Shown here piece after piece: positions 44,315-56,850 of a stretch of 64,000 nt of DNA. Position 1 is the first letter of the stretch. The number at the start of each line of letters is the position of its first letter. A program made the position numbers and the translations under genes. The stretch is from Lobosporangium transversale (taxonomy: Eukaryota; Mortierellomycota; Mortierellomycetes; Mortierellales; Mortierellaceae), in the NCBI RefSeq assembly GCF_002105155.1, contig NW_019029063.1:1-64000 (forward strand), in the 5' to 3' direction. The notes beneath the pieces were generated by a model. It saw only the letters and a program-made list of their open reading frames with translations, searched no databases and was not told the DNA's origin.

Positions 44315-45475
44315 TTACAGGTCAGCGATCTTGACAACCGCTTTTCCAAAGTTCTTCCCTTGAAGTAATCCCAAAAAGGCTTCAGGGGTGTTTTCGAGAC
44401 CCACAGTGACATGCTCCTTGTAGATGATCTCGCCATTCAGGAGCCATTGGGTGACCTCCTTTTCGAAGCGTACGCGGACCTCGGTCGAAAAGTCATAGAC
44501 CATGAATCCTAGGACCTTGAGACTCTTGACGATGATCTTGTACAGGTTCTTTACCGCATAAGGTTGAGTAGAGTTGTAATCACTGATATGACCACAAGCA
44601 ATGATCCGACCATGTTTATTGATAACCTCGATCGCAGCCTCTAGAGTTTCGCCTCCAACATTATCATAATAAATGTCAAACCCCTTTGGCCCAGCTAATT
44701 CACGCAGAGTTTCGAGAATGGACTTGTTGACTTTCTTGTAATTGAACGCAGCATCGAACTTGAGTTCGTTTAAAAGGTATTGGACCTTGTCATCGGAACC
44801 GGCACTGCCAATCACACGAAGTCCGAAACGCCTAGCGATTTGGCCGACTAATTGGCCCACAGCACCTGATGCAGCCGAAATGAAGATAGTTTCACCTGCC
44901 TTGGGCTGACCAAGTTCGAGGAGACTACCATAGGCAGTGAATCCCTAAATAAAATCGTATTAAAAGATGGATTCAGTCAATTGAGTCAATTTAGTCATTC
45001 TCCAACGGAGTTGAATTGTAACACATGTTTAAAAAAAGTTCAATTACTGGCATGCCAAGAACACCAATATGATATGAAAGAGGGAGCGTAGATTCCCGTG
45101 CACCCTCTACGATCCTCAAAGGTCGATCGGCAGGATACGATCACCTCACCGACAACGTAGCTGTCAATTGTCTGCCCAGGTTTGAACCAAGTAAGATAAT
45201 CAGCCTTCTGACCGCTCATCCTCCCTCTCAGATCTTTTTAGTAAAAATGTAAAAGATAACTGTCAGGCGATTGTATCATGTTGAAGGGCAGTTCAGGCTC
45301 CAAAGACATGGAGCTTACATGGATCAAGGGAAAGGGCAAGGTTACGAGTCAGGACCTCATTCTCTTTGAGTTTATCATCTACTTCCTGTGACTCAATACC
45401 AAGATGTTTCCCAGGAAGAGGAAACTCCGTTGGAGGCTTAAGGAAAACAATAGCTCGATTGTTTGCTTTAACCAT
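44315..45475 (-). pseudogene. Alkenal/prostaglandin-reductase-like paralogue with frameshifting deletion
   Basis: Exon layout follows the intact neighbour at 46306-47700: 45475-45319, 45233-45048 and 44944-44315. Exon 2 is 74-75 bp shorter than its counterpart. After VVGEVI (about 45150) the segment matching KYPKGSIIHAFIGWEEYTI is missing, and the following residues (RIVEGARESTLPLSYHIGVL) continue only in another frame. The NADP-binding exon is intact (ETIFISAASGAVGQLVGQIA, DIYYDNVGGETLEAAI, KNFGKAVVKIADL). The deletion is not a multiple of three, so the product would be truncated unless a tiny unrecognised intron exists. In this window it is the middle state between the intact gene and the relic at 25163. 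Confidence 0.78.
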
Positions 45476-45687
45476 AGCTTTACTTTTTTTTTTTTTTTTT
45501 TTTTTTTGCTGTTTTTATTGTTGATATTGTTATTGCTAAAGCGTTTAAAAATATGAAGTCTGAGCTAACTTTTATACTGTTGCTCGATCGGTGAGACGCT
45601 GCATTTTCTTCACTTTCTTAGTGGTACGAGGTGCTATAACATCTGGTGACTTTGGCGTAATTTCTTTTATCGGGTGCATTTCTAAGC

Positions 45688-45721
<34 letters not shown>

Positions 45722-46305
45722 ATGGACCAGCCTCGTCTTGTACTGTAAAAGTAGCCTTTGGTAAATCGCATTAAGAGCTATCAGGGTGGTCATATTGCTT
45801 TCACTTGGGTGTATTATAAATTAAAGTATCATGATTTGCCATTTGTCATCCTCGAGCACGCGAGTATTTAAACATAGTGAGCTGGGTGAGATTGTACTAT
45901 TGCCTGATGGACGTGCTTGGGTGGGGTGTAGGATGGCCCCCTCAAAGCGATACTCCATATTGGTGGTAAATGATGCAATTCATAGATTGCCGGACATAGA
46001 TCACTTGCCTGGAAACTGGTATTTATAAGCTCAAGGCCAAGGATGAGAACTATTGGAAGGTTGGAAGGAAATGTTGAACGCTGCGTGATAGAATGTTTTA
46101 TAAGAAGAGCGAGGACTAAGATGAGGCACATATGCAAAATTTACGCGTTGTTTAGTCGACATTTAGACAAAGTGACTCGTATGTGGCACTTAGTGAAATA
46201 AGGGACTCTGTCTTTATTATGAGGTGCATGATGTCGAGCATTCGTCTTTAATGTTTCGTCAAGTCTTCTGCTTTCTATCTTCCAACTATCTGGCTCTTGC
46301 ACCTT
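45476..46305. other. Spacer between tandem reductase copies
   Basis: Contains two long poly(T) tracts (about 45484-45507 and 45691-45719) and short frames without similarity. It is the promoter side of the broken reductase and the 3' side of the intact one. No other gene. Confidence 0.5.
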
Positions 46306-47700
46306 TTACAAATCAGCAATCTTTACGACCTGCTTCCCAAAGTTCTTTCCCTGCAAGAGCCCGATAAAGGCCTCAGGAGCAGCCTGGATCCCATTGACCT
46401 CATCGACACGGTAAACAATCTCATTTTTGAGTAACATTTCCTTGACATCACGGAAGAAATCTTCGGAGTATTGTTCATAGAAATCCGCAACAATGAAACC
46501 GCGCATGGTTAGACGCTTCGAGACTACCTGCATCAAGTTCTTGATACCATATGGATTCGTAGTATTGTATTGAGAGATCATGCCACAAGCAATGATGCGT
46601 CCATGGGTATTCAGATTGTCTAAGGCAGCCTCCAAGGTTTCGCCTCCTACGTTCTCAAAGTAAATGTCGATACCTTTGGGTGCCAACTCCTTGAGCGCAT
46701 CGTGAGCAGTGCGCTTCTTATAGTTGAAGGCATGGTCAAACCCAACCTCCTTGAGTAGGTAGTCCACCTTTTCATCTGATCCAGCTATTAGATGGATGGC
46801 ATGCAGATTAGTTCCAATGTTATTTATTTATTATTATTCTATTATTATTGTTATTATCATATTCATGTAGAAAACGAGGGCATTTGAGTGGGAGCACTGA
46901 CCTGATCCGATGACGGTAAGGCCCCAAGCTTTGGCCAGTTGGCCAGCAAGTTGACCAACAGCACCTGAAGCAGCAGAGATGAAGATAGTTTCGCCTGCTT
47001 TGGGTTTCCCGATATCCTTCAATGAAGAATATGCAGTGAGGCCTGGTAAATGATATAGAGGTTTAGCAAAGATGACAAGATGACGTAGATAAATGATTTT
47101 CATGGGAAAATTTTTATAATGTTGTTCCACATACCTGGCATGCCCAAGACTCCAACGTAGGATGATAAGGGCAATTTGGATTCTCTAGCATCAGGGATGA
47201 TACGGGTCGTGGGAAGATCAGGCAAGATAGTGTACTCCTCCCAGCCGATAAATGCATGAATGATAGAGCCTTTGGGATATTTTTCATTCTTGCTTTCGAT
47301 CACTTCAGCAATGCCACGAGCATCTAACGGCTGGCCAATCTCAAATGCAGGACTATACGACTTTTTACTGGCATCTCTCATCTTGCCACGCATGTCTTTA
47401 TTTTATTGAAAGCAAAATCAACGAAGAAAAGAGTATAGAGGTTATAGTCAGAGATCTGAGGATATTGACCAGATGAACTGCCAGTAAACCATTAGCAGAA
47501 TATAACGGAGTAAAGGCTGTCCGTTACAAAGACATCGACTTACAAGGATCAAGCGAAATGATGAGGTTACGTGTAAGGACTTCGCCATCCTTGAGGACAG
47601 GTTTGAAATCGTTGTTAGTCTTGGCAGCAAAATGTTCACCTACAACGGGGAATTCGGTAGGGTGCTTGAGATAGATGATGGAGGTGTTGGAAGAAGGCAT
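46306..47700 (-). CDS. NADP-dependent alkenal/prostaglandin reductase-like (MDR family)
   Basis: Exons 47700-47544, 47395-47135, 47042-46902 and 46784-46306 give 345 residues. It belongs to the zinc-independent medium-chain dehydrogenase/reductase group with LTB4 12-hydroxydehydrogenase and 2-alkenal reductase. Features: LTRNLIISLDPYMRGKM, IGVLGMPG-type SSYVGVLGMPG, GLTAYSSLKDIGKPKAGETI, the cofactor loop FISAASGAVGQLAGQLAK, ENVGGETLEAALDNL, GRIIACGMISQYN and C-terminal AFIGLLQGKNFGKQVVKIAD. No zinc-binding cysteines are seen. It probably reduces alpha,beta-unsaturated aldehydes or ketones with NADPH in the cytosol. A broken tandem copy follows at 44315-45475. Confidence 0.9.
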
Positions 47701-48589
47701 GGCTGATGATAATTATAATAATAAAAGGGAATTTTGGGGACGTGAGAAGAAATGGATGGAGAATAACAGGCAAAAAAGAATCAGCTCTGGGGATATAATA
47801 TGTAATTATGAAACAAGACTTTCTTTAGCGACTTTCTTTTTTATATTCCCAGAAACGACGTAGGATTTCAAATCGTTAAAAAATGTCGTAGTTCGAAATG
47901 TATCGGTTGGATATACATTTGGCCGCAATTGCTGACAAACAATAACATAAAAATATTAACGAGAAGGAACATGGAGAGAGCAATTAAGGCAGGGTCTACT
48001 TCCATCAGAAGTATCAATCATCGATCAGAACCGAAGACATCTCAAAGTAACTACTTGCACACAGTTATTACAGTGTGTCCACCATGTGAAATGGGTGTTC
48101 TGGATGTTTCAAACTCTGGCAATGGAGACATATTCTGAATTGACCGATTGTTGAAGATACAAAACACAGTTTGTTCACTACGCCCTCCTTTTGTTCCTTG
48201 GAAGGGAACCCAAGAGTCCATTATTCATAAAAATAAAAAAACAGGAATGAGCGTTTTTATTGTTGCGCGAGCGGTGCATACCAGATAATGTTCCTGTCCC
48301 TGTCCCTGTTTCCTGAATGTCTGTGTGTGGGATGAACTAGGCAAGAGGTCCTCACTCTTTCCATGACCGAATTTTTGTCTCCTAGGCTTTGAGTCCTGGA
48401 CCTGTTCCCGCCTCTCCCTTCATTACTCTCACATTTTCTTTCTCCTTTCGACTCTTCTCTCTGTTCTACTTTTCTCCCTTTTTTCTCTTTTTTTGCCTCG
48501 CCTCGGGTATTTCTTTTCCTTGCCTCTTGTCATCTGTTCCCTTTTGCATTCTTTCTCGCAGGGTTACATTCATACACAATAAAGAGCAT
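47701..48589. other. Divergent promoter region
   Basis: Lies between the reductase (-) and the HECT ligase (+). The right part (48380-48580) is strongly pyrimidine-rich, as upstream of several other plus-strand genes here. Tandem TGTCCC pentamer/hexamers lie at 48292-48308. No gene is recognised. Confidence 0.55.
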
Positions 48590-48841
48590 ATGGCTAGTCA
48601 AGGCTACTCGCCCTATGCATACCTCTCGGGAGCGCAGAGCCAACAGCATACACCGCCTCCTCGACCCTCCTCCACTCCGTCCTATGAGAATCAAGGAAGT
48701 CACTTGGTACGACATCATTGCACCATTACACATGCACACATTATATTAAGTCAATGGCACAAACCCATTATAACAAAAAAAAAAAAAAAAAAAAAAAAAA
48801 GGATAGTCAAACTCGAGGTTTATTGACTAATAGTTCTTGGA

Positions 48842-48873
<32 letters not shown>

Positions 48874-51800
48874 CATTGCATGGTAGATCATTGGCAAATG
48901 CATGTATTGTAAAAGGTTAGACCTTGGAGCAAATTCTTAATGCCCTTTCTGCACGACGAATGATAGCTCTGTATTTCTTGGCATTCTGATACCTATTCTT
49001 TTTTATATATATATATATCTTTCTAGTCAGCTTTGCTATCCACAGGCAGTCAAAGTCTTTCAATGCGTCACATGCGACACAATCAACGACCTCATCCCTG
49101 CTCCCGGTATTGGTACGTCATGAGGATTACGATCTTTGAAGTTTACTTGCAAGCCTAGAAGAGGAGAGACCAGGATTGGTTAGACCAGGATTGGTTAGAC
49201 CAGGATTGTTACGCCAGGATTTGTTAGACAGGGACAACAAGCAGGTCTCAACAACTCATCAGATACTGGACAATGCTTTTATTTTGAATCTAGCCTAGAT
49301 AATGTCTATACGAGCAGGGAAAAAAAAATTGGCTCAGCTGGTCTTGTGGGCTGGTACACACAGCCCAACCACTTTGGTCAACCAACCAAATATTGGCTAT
49401 GAAACTATTTTAATTTTTCACTGACCATGCCGACTTGCTTACGCCATCATATAGTTCCACAGGAACCTCTCACGTTGCAGCAGATCGAGCGGGAGATCGA
49501 GAAAGCTAAGGCTATTCAGCGCGAAAGAAGAGGCGATTTAGATTACACTAATCTCGAAGCGCTTTTGCGGGAAAAGTTGAAAAAGTTTGCAGCGTTTAAT
49601 GCCAGTTTCAGCAGCGTAGGTGCCTTGAAATACAGTTGAATATTCATCACTACAGTCGGCGCCGTAGGATACACTCAGGATGATCAAATGGGACTGACTA
49701 TGCTTAAAAAATGATATGATCTCGTTTTTACACACTTGATAGGGACGTCCAATTACGCATGAACATTGCGGAGTGAATCTTGAAGAAGCTAGGAAAGCCT
49801 TTTCAATTCTGGTTGCTATGGTATGTTTTCCTGTGTTATGGGATCCAATACTGTTATATACTTCCTTTAATCAAAGTTTCTTACATTGTCAATTTGTTTT
49901 TATGTACATCAATCCTCATAGCCGAATTCAATCGCGTTGGCTGTTATGACATCTGTGGAGGCGATCCTAAAGCGTCCTGGAAAGTATGTCCCTGTTAATA
50001 TGAGTGAATGAGTTTTTTTTCTTTTTCCTCATAATGCTGAATTGTATGGGATTTGATGGTTATGCGTTCTGGTAATAGAGAACTCAAAGATAAGGAAGAT
50101 CTCAAGTTCATTATGATCATGTTTGAGGTAAAGATCTGCTATATTCATATTCTAGTTTCTGAAGTCTATGATGATACTTGACAAGCTAATGACCATGATG
50201 ATCGCAATGACCCTTGGATAAATCCTAGTGCCCTTGGCTTTCTCGTCACAGGACACCACAAGAATCAGATTATCACCATAATATCACCAAACGTTTATTT
50301 ACGATCATTAGCAACCTTCCCAGTGACCTGCATGAGCATTTGTCAAGCTGGTTTGCAAAGTATGTTTTTTTATTTTTTATTTTTTTACATGTATATGCTA
50401 TTGAAACTTCTAAACAAGCTTTGCAATCAATTAATGAACGGTGTTATAGCATGTCGACCCAGATCTTCCATAATCGAATCAATTTTATCAACAAGTTCAT
50501 CACACAGCGGCTTTCTAATCAACAAAAGTCAACAGATCGACACCAACATATAATTTATCAGAGCGATGCACGGATCATGGCTGCTGCAAGGGTTATGCAC
50601 CTCTTCTTCAAAGCGAATCAACCTAATGAGAGGGATTTGCTTGATGCTAATGGAAAGAGCCGATCTACAAACGATTTAGTCATTGTCCCTTACTCGCGTG
50701 ATGCCGCATCAAAATCACAGAAAATCCCAATCGATGAGTATTACAACATGATTGTCGATCTCATCGACCTTCCTACAGATTTTGTCGCATGGGAGAATCG
50801 GTCGGCGTATGTATTTGCGTGTTTTGGACTTTTTTTTTTTTTTTTTTCTTTTTGTACTTGATTCTAACCATATCTCATCTTCAACCGATATAGAATGTTT
50901 TCTTTCTGTCAGTACCCGTTCCTGATCTCAATGGGCGCAAAGATGCAGATTATGGCATGGGATGCAAAACGACGAATGGAGATCAAGATGCAAAAAACTA
51001 TTGAGGCTTTACTTGCTCAGAAACGACTTAGGGCAGCAGAAAATGGGGAAATCAGTGGAGTAGTCTCGCTGACTCAGGCAGAGCTGCAGCAAGCACCGCT
51101 ACTCATCCTTAAGGTTCATCGCAATAATCTTATAGAGGAGTCTCTCACGCAGGTAGGGGCTTTTTTTTTTTTTTTTTTTTTTTTTAGTTTATGTCATTTT
51201 TAGAGGTGTTTAGAACCAGGCCTCTTGATCTGATTTTTCTTTTTTGTGTTCATATATCATGGTGCTGGGCTTTTTTATAGTTATCACGGAATGAGAGGGA
51301 CCTTGATAAATCACTTCGTATCGAATTTATTGGCGAGGATGGCGTCGATGCGGGAGGTCTTCGGAAAGAATGGTTTTTACTCCTTGTACGGCAACTGTTT
51401 GATCCTCAGTATGGTATGTTAAATTTTTGATTAGCTAAACGTGCAGATTGAGTATATTCTAAGGTTAGTCAATTACTAAAAAACCGCTACTACACTTACT
51501 CCGACCACTTAGGCATGTTTGTGTATGATGATCACTCGTCACAATGCTGGTTCAACCCAGCCTCTTTTGAGTCTCTAGATCAATTCTACCTTGTGGGAGT
51601 TGTTATAGGCTTGGCGATTTACAATTCCACTATTTTGGACCTTCCTCTCCCTTTGGCTTGTTACAAGAAGCTTCTGAATACACCTGTTGCCCTCGAAGAT
51701 CTTGCAAACTTCCGACCTGTAAGATAAAAAGGAAAAAAAAAAAAAAAAAAAAAAAAAAGTTTAATTTGGTTCTTTGATCTCTTTTTTTTTTCTCGAAAAA

Positions 51801-52752
51801 ATATTACTAATGCCTACCACAACTATCTTTGCTGACTTGTGTTTTACTATAGGATCTGGCAAAAGGATTCGATCAACTGCTGAATTATGATGGTGATGAT
51901 GTAGAAGACGTCTTTTGCCTTAATTTTGTTGGAGTATATGAGGCCTATGGAGAGAGTGTAGAAGTTCCCCTGATACCCAATGGTGAAGATATCCCCGTTA
52001 CTAGCCTGAACAAGCGCGATTACGTGGAACGATACGCGAATTTTGTGATGAACACGAGTATTTCAGATGTATGTCTTTGTTTGGATCAAAGCTCTAAGTG
52101 GCTATGCTATACATACTTTCAAATCTGTTAATTCATCATTGTTAACATGGACTCCCTTGCATATTTTTTATTGTCGTTTCAGCAATTTGAATCTTTCCGT
52201 CGTGGTTTTTATTTAGTGTGTAGTGGACATGCCCTCTCGTTGTTCCGACCTGAAGAAATTGAATCATTAGTCCGAGGAAGTGCAGAGCCATTAGATATTG
52301 ACCAACTGAGATCTGTTACTGAATATGAAGGATTTAATGATGAGCACGACGTGATCAAGTACGTCTATGGGCTAATGAGTATTTGCTTAATTTTCTGTTT
52401 GTCCTATCCTGGTTAAGCGTCTTGGAATACGAGTGGGAGCTGAGGCACTCATATTTTCTCTTGGTGTTGTTCATTGTTTAATAGAAACTTTTGGTCAATT
52501 TTCAAGGAGTTTGAAGACAAGAACCAGCGTCGATTGCTACAGTTCATTACAGCTTCTGACCGATATCCTGCGACGGGTATTGCAAACCTGTCGTTCAAGA
52601 TTACATGCATGGGAAGCCACGACTCAAATCGATATCCGACCACACACACATGTTTTAACCAGCTGTGTCTGTATAACTATAAGGGACGAGAGAAATTGAA
52701 GAACATGCTTTTGCGAGCAATGAACGAATCCGAGGGTTTCGGTGTCAAATAG
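48590..52752 (+). CDS. HECT-domain E3 ubiquitin ligase, HECTD2/Hul4-like
   Basis: Fourteen exons: 48590-48706, 49031-49112, 49455-49615, 49743-49820, 49922-49983, 50079-50127, 50229-50359, 50450-50806, 50894-51152, 51281-51413, 51513-51718, 51853-52068, 52183-52358 and 52485-52752, which sum to 764 residues in frame. A Pro/Ser-rich start precedes a CxxC segment (VKVFQCVTCDTIND). The middle matches HECTD2 (KRLFTIISNLPSDLHEHLSS, RVMHLFFKANQPNE). The HECT domain spans about LRIEFIGEDGVDAGGLRKEW to the end. The catalytic cysteine is in THTCFNQL (codon 52651-52653), and the C-terminus is the typical SEGFGVK. It would accept ubiquitin from an E2 as a thioester and transfer it to substrate. Several introns carry long A or T runs. 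Confidence 0.93.
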
Positions 52753-53028
52753 CGTTGTCTTAGTTGTTTGAAACATAAAAGTACATAGAAAAAAAAAAGT
52801 CAAATAGCAAAACAGCAAAGGAGCAAACATTTTTTTAATTGTCATTTTTAACTGTATCTGCAATTCTGCTACTTTACAGTCCGCATTTCATTCATTGAAT
52901 ATCATCATAAAAAAAAAACTTTATTTACGTTAGTTGAAAACCAGCTCAAATAACCCAGAGGAATGTGCATTTGCTATGAATGATATGAACCTAAAGTTAG
53001 GCTTTTTTTTTTTTTTTTTTTTTTTTTT

Positions 53029-54746
53029 TCACAAGACTACGACAGGCTCCGATTGCGCACCCTGTGCGTTATTTGGTTGTGCAAACATTTGTTCCTGTTG
53101 TTGGTAACCATCGAGTTCAAGTCCGTCCACATTCTCAACCACTTCATCCAAGACTGAGAGGATATTCTTGGGTGGCTCAAACTCTTCATGCTCCATATCC
53201 GAACTATAGATTATGCTTCCATCCTGATTCTGGGCATGCTCCTGCTCCACTGAGTTGTGGTCCATTTCCGCATGCTCATGCTCTTCCTGAATAGAGTTTT
53301 CACGAGAATAATCATGAATCTGCACAGAATTGATCTCCTTTGCAATCTTGGACTATTTGATACACAAACAAAAATGCACAATTTGTAAGTTGAGAAGACT
53401 ATGGTGATAAACATCACAAAAAAAAAATAGGGGTGCATCATTGATGTGGCGGGCAATATTTACATGTACATGTACTTCTGCCTCCAGCAAAATAAATTAT
53501 CGATTTGATTTGATAAAAGCATTTTGCCCAACAGCCAGCATCAAACACATACATACACACACACACACCCAAAAAAAAAAAAAAAAAAAAAAAAACATAC
53601 TTGAGCCTGTTCTCGGAAAGCTAGCTTTTCACTAAAGATTCGCAAATTACCTCCCTGTGGAGTGTGATTAATATATTCCAAGCTGTTCACCTTGGATTTG
53701 ACTTTAGAATAATCCACCTTTTTCGGAGGAGAAATTTTGAAAGAAGACCGTCGACTGGCAGTGGTTGTTGTTGGACTAGTGGAAGAAGTACCGTTCGAGG
53801 ATGTGGAAGACCTTGCGCTGGGAGAGCGAGAGCGAGTGCTGTTGTTGTAGTTGGGATCGTTTTCATCTGCACTGCCAGCAGACGTTTGACTTGCGGCGCG
53901 ACCACGTTTATAGTCAATATTGTCGAACGAGCCGACCTTGGACTTGACATGGTCATAGACGAGCTTTTGAGTAGGGATAATATGTTTGGAGATTCGACGG
54001 GTGGGACTAGTAGGCGACTTTGGTGGACTGGCCACAGAAGAACCAGCCGGGGCTGAGCTTCTTCGAGAATTATTTGGAGATAATGGCTTTGGCGTAACGC
54101 CTCCTGCACTAACTATTGAGGTTGTGGCCCCAGTGGTAGCTGTCGCTGTTGCTGTTACTATTGTTGCTGTGGAAGGCCGCGCAGTAGGAGAAAGGGGTTT
54201 TTGTTGTTCGTTCGCTGTAGCCCTTGTACTTTTTAGGCCGGTAGTGACAACGAATGGAGGAAGTTTAGGTACAGTTGTGCTAGCACTAGCAGAAGCTCTT
54301 CTAGAGGAGATAGAAGACTTTGTAGGTGCAGGGGCCAATGTGTCATTGTCGTGAGTTTCACCTGCAGATGTTCCTGAATCGACAGGAATGGATGTAGGAA
54401 GAGCTAATTTGGCATCGACTTTAGGCTTAATGTGCGAAAAGTCTTGTTTGCCAAAAGATTGGATCTTCTTCTCGGAAGGTTTTGGCTTGTAATGGATTTG
54501 CTCTAATGAACCAACTTTTGATTGAATATTCGAAAACCGCTGATTGGAAGGCAAGCGTGATGCAAGTTTAGGAGATGTGGCCGAGTCAGAAGCAGAAGCA
54601 GAAGCAGAAGTAGAAGCCGAAGCCGAAGGGGAGGTGGAGGCGTTACGAGTTGAAGAAGAAGAAGAAGACATCGAGGTCTTGCGTTCCACCTTCACACGAG
54701 GTCCCGAGACTGAGACGGGCTTGGGCGATGCAATAACAGTTGTCAT
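53029..54746 (-). CDS. Tau/MAP-like microtubule-binding repeat protein
   Basis: Exons 54746-53601 and 53352-53029, 489 residues. Start taken at MTTVIASPKP, since the upstream frame is poly-Phe and Ser/Arg leader sequence. The protein is Ser/Thr/Ala/Pro-rich with three separated repeats of the tubulin-binding type: IQSKVGSLEQIHYKPK, VKSKVGSFDNIDYKRG and VKSKVNSLEYINHTPQGGNL, the last followed by RIFSEKLAFREQAQSKI. These correspond to the K-V/C-GS-x-x-N-I-x-H/Y-x-P-G-G-G and KL.F...AQSK signatures of tau, MAP2 and MAP4. A weaker FGKQDFSHIKPKVDAKL lies after repeat 1. The C-terminal exon is acidic (EEHEHAEMDHNSVEQEHAQ). Predicted role: binding and stabilising cytoplasmic microtubules. The gene converges on the HECT ligase. 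Confidence 0.85.
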
Positions 54747-54787
54747 GGAGAGAGCTTGAGAATGTGAAATGAGTTGAATCAATTGAG

Positions 54788-54819
<32 letters not shown>

Positions 54820-56817
54820 AGAGCAGGAAGAACGAGCGCGTGAGAATGTAATGAAAAGGAGGAGAAAGAAGAGAAGGAAAAAAGACGCGTAAAGTGTCTG
54901 GAGCTTCTCTCTCTCTCTCTCTCTCTCTCCTCTTTCTCTACCTCTTTCTCTTTCCTCGGAAGTGTGAGAAGGGGCGTCAACTGTGAGGATAGTGTGGTGA
55001 GAATAGTGTGATAGCAGGTGTGGAGAAAATCAATGTGGTTGATGTGATGAAAGCACATGCACGCCAACGATGATGTTTGTGCAAATGGCATTTATGTGCG
55101 ATGTCTGTAATGTGTACAGCATTACATGCTCGAGTGCGCAAGTATACAAATGTAACTGGATGCATGCATGTCAAATTAATGGAGACACCCCTGTCATTGA
55201 CAATGATAATGTGCCATGGGTTGATCGTTCAAGGCCCGTGAGAGCTTTCCGTCCATGCGTTTTTCATGATTATTTATATTAATTTAATTTTTTTTGGAAG
55301 GTACAGTAGCATGTTCATGTAAACAAACTAGCGCAAAAAAAATAATAATAAACAGCGTGAGTGAAAGCATTGGTTGGGGGACTGTGTGTATTTAAGGCAC
55401 ACGATGAGAAAAAAAAATAAAATAAAGTGGCCAAGTCTTTGATTTATCAGATACCATCTAGATTCGCCTACTGGTTTCTCAAGGGAACTTGAGTGACATG
55501 ATTGATGTAAATCCTAATCGATGCATGATGGTATAAATATATGATGTTATAGTACGTATCCACAATGTTTGGACCACACGGACACTCCAGTACTCCAGAA
55601 AAGCAAAATTCCTCAGGTAAGAAAAACGTGACATACTCTCGAACCGATCTCTTGAGAGTGAAGCACCATAAATATCGATGTGCATGTACAAGAGTTTGTA
55701 CAGAACCTTTTTTTGCTTGGAGGAGTGGAACAGTATGCATGCTCCAATAAATAATAATAATCACCAACTGTTGTGCCTGCTCAATGCTCTGTGGGTGGGT
55801 GGTTTAGCTGTCACTAAATTTTTTTTTTTTTTTTTTTTTTTTTGATTATGCAATCCGATTTTTAATCGTCGTCTTTAGCAATGACTTACGATTCAGATTC
55901 TTCAGAAGAAGAAACTAAAAAAGAAATCCAAAAAAAAAAAAAATGAAAATAGTTTTTTTTTTTTTTTTTTTTTTGTTATATCTTGCAACTCTTGTTCAAG
56001 GAACAAGGACCTGCCTTCAGCTTATTCAAGCAAGGCCATAATCTTTGTCATATGGAGGAAATCAGCCTTGACTCATGTACACAATGACACAGTGTTCCCG
56101 ATACTGATATCGTACGCATCTTCCTCTTCTCTCCGAGGAAGATAAAAAAGATACTTTCTATTGAAAGCAGGCTGAATTTTTTTTTTTTTGCTCAAAAAAA
56201 AAAAAAAAAAAAAAAAAAAAGGAATATGTCATCGATTGTTTCCTTTTTTTTTTTTATAGAGTCGACAGCAACTGCTGCTGCAATAGAAAACAATAGAGCG
56301 CGCAGTAAGCAGAGAAGAATGTATAGGATGTTAGGAAACTAGAAATAGATGAAGTAATTATACTTGAATAGTATGTCCAGCCCGATCAAAGGGAATGAAT
56401 TGGAGAATATCATGACTGGAGCATCGAACCGGGGCATCTACACTAATAAGAGTAGGTAATGGCCTTTCTTTTTCCTAGGATGCTAGGACGCTAGGATCTA
56501 GAATAGATTAACAAATGAGTCGCGTTTGTATGCCTTATGCAACTACAACAGGCAGTCATGTGCAAAGACCTTATTCAGTAAGAGACCAATAGGTGACGTT
56601 GTTGAATGCGGCGTTATTTGAATTCTTGCGAGACTTGAGGAACCATTCGTAACGTCGGAATTGAAGACTACAGTGATTTGAAAAAAACTTTACTTCCCAC
56701 AGTCTTACACGAGCAACTCCAAACTTCTTCGGTGTTACTAACACTAATGCTTCCGCTGCTGATCTCAGCCTTGCAAGGAACTGTACATTTCTTTATTCAT
56801 GATGTTCAGGACAATTT

Positions 56818-56850
<33 letters not shown>

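Noticed and set aside
48389-48826. Single-exon Ser/Phe-rich protein of 145 codons
   Set aside because: It spans a pyrimidine-rich leader, HECT exon 1 and intron 1 with poly(A). Only the part from 48590 to 48706 is coding.
53541-55091. The 516-codon open frame taken whole as one protein
   Set aside because: Its first part is a leader with poly-Phe from a poly(A) tract and Arg/Glu from a (CT)n array, and its last part runs into intron sequence. The gene is better modelled as two exons from the ATG at 54746.
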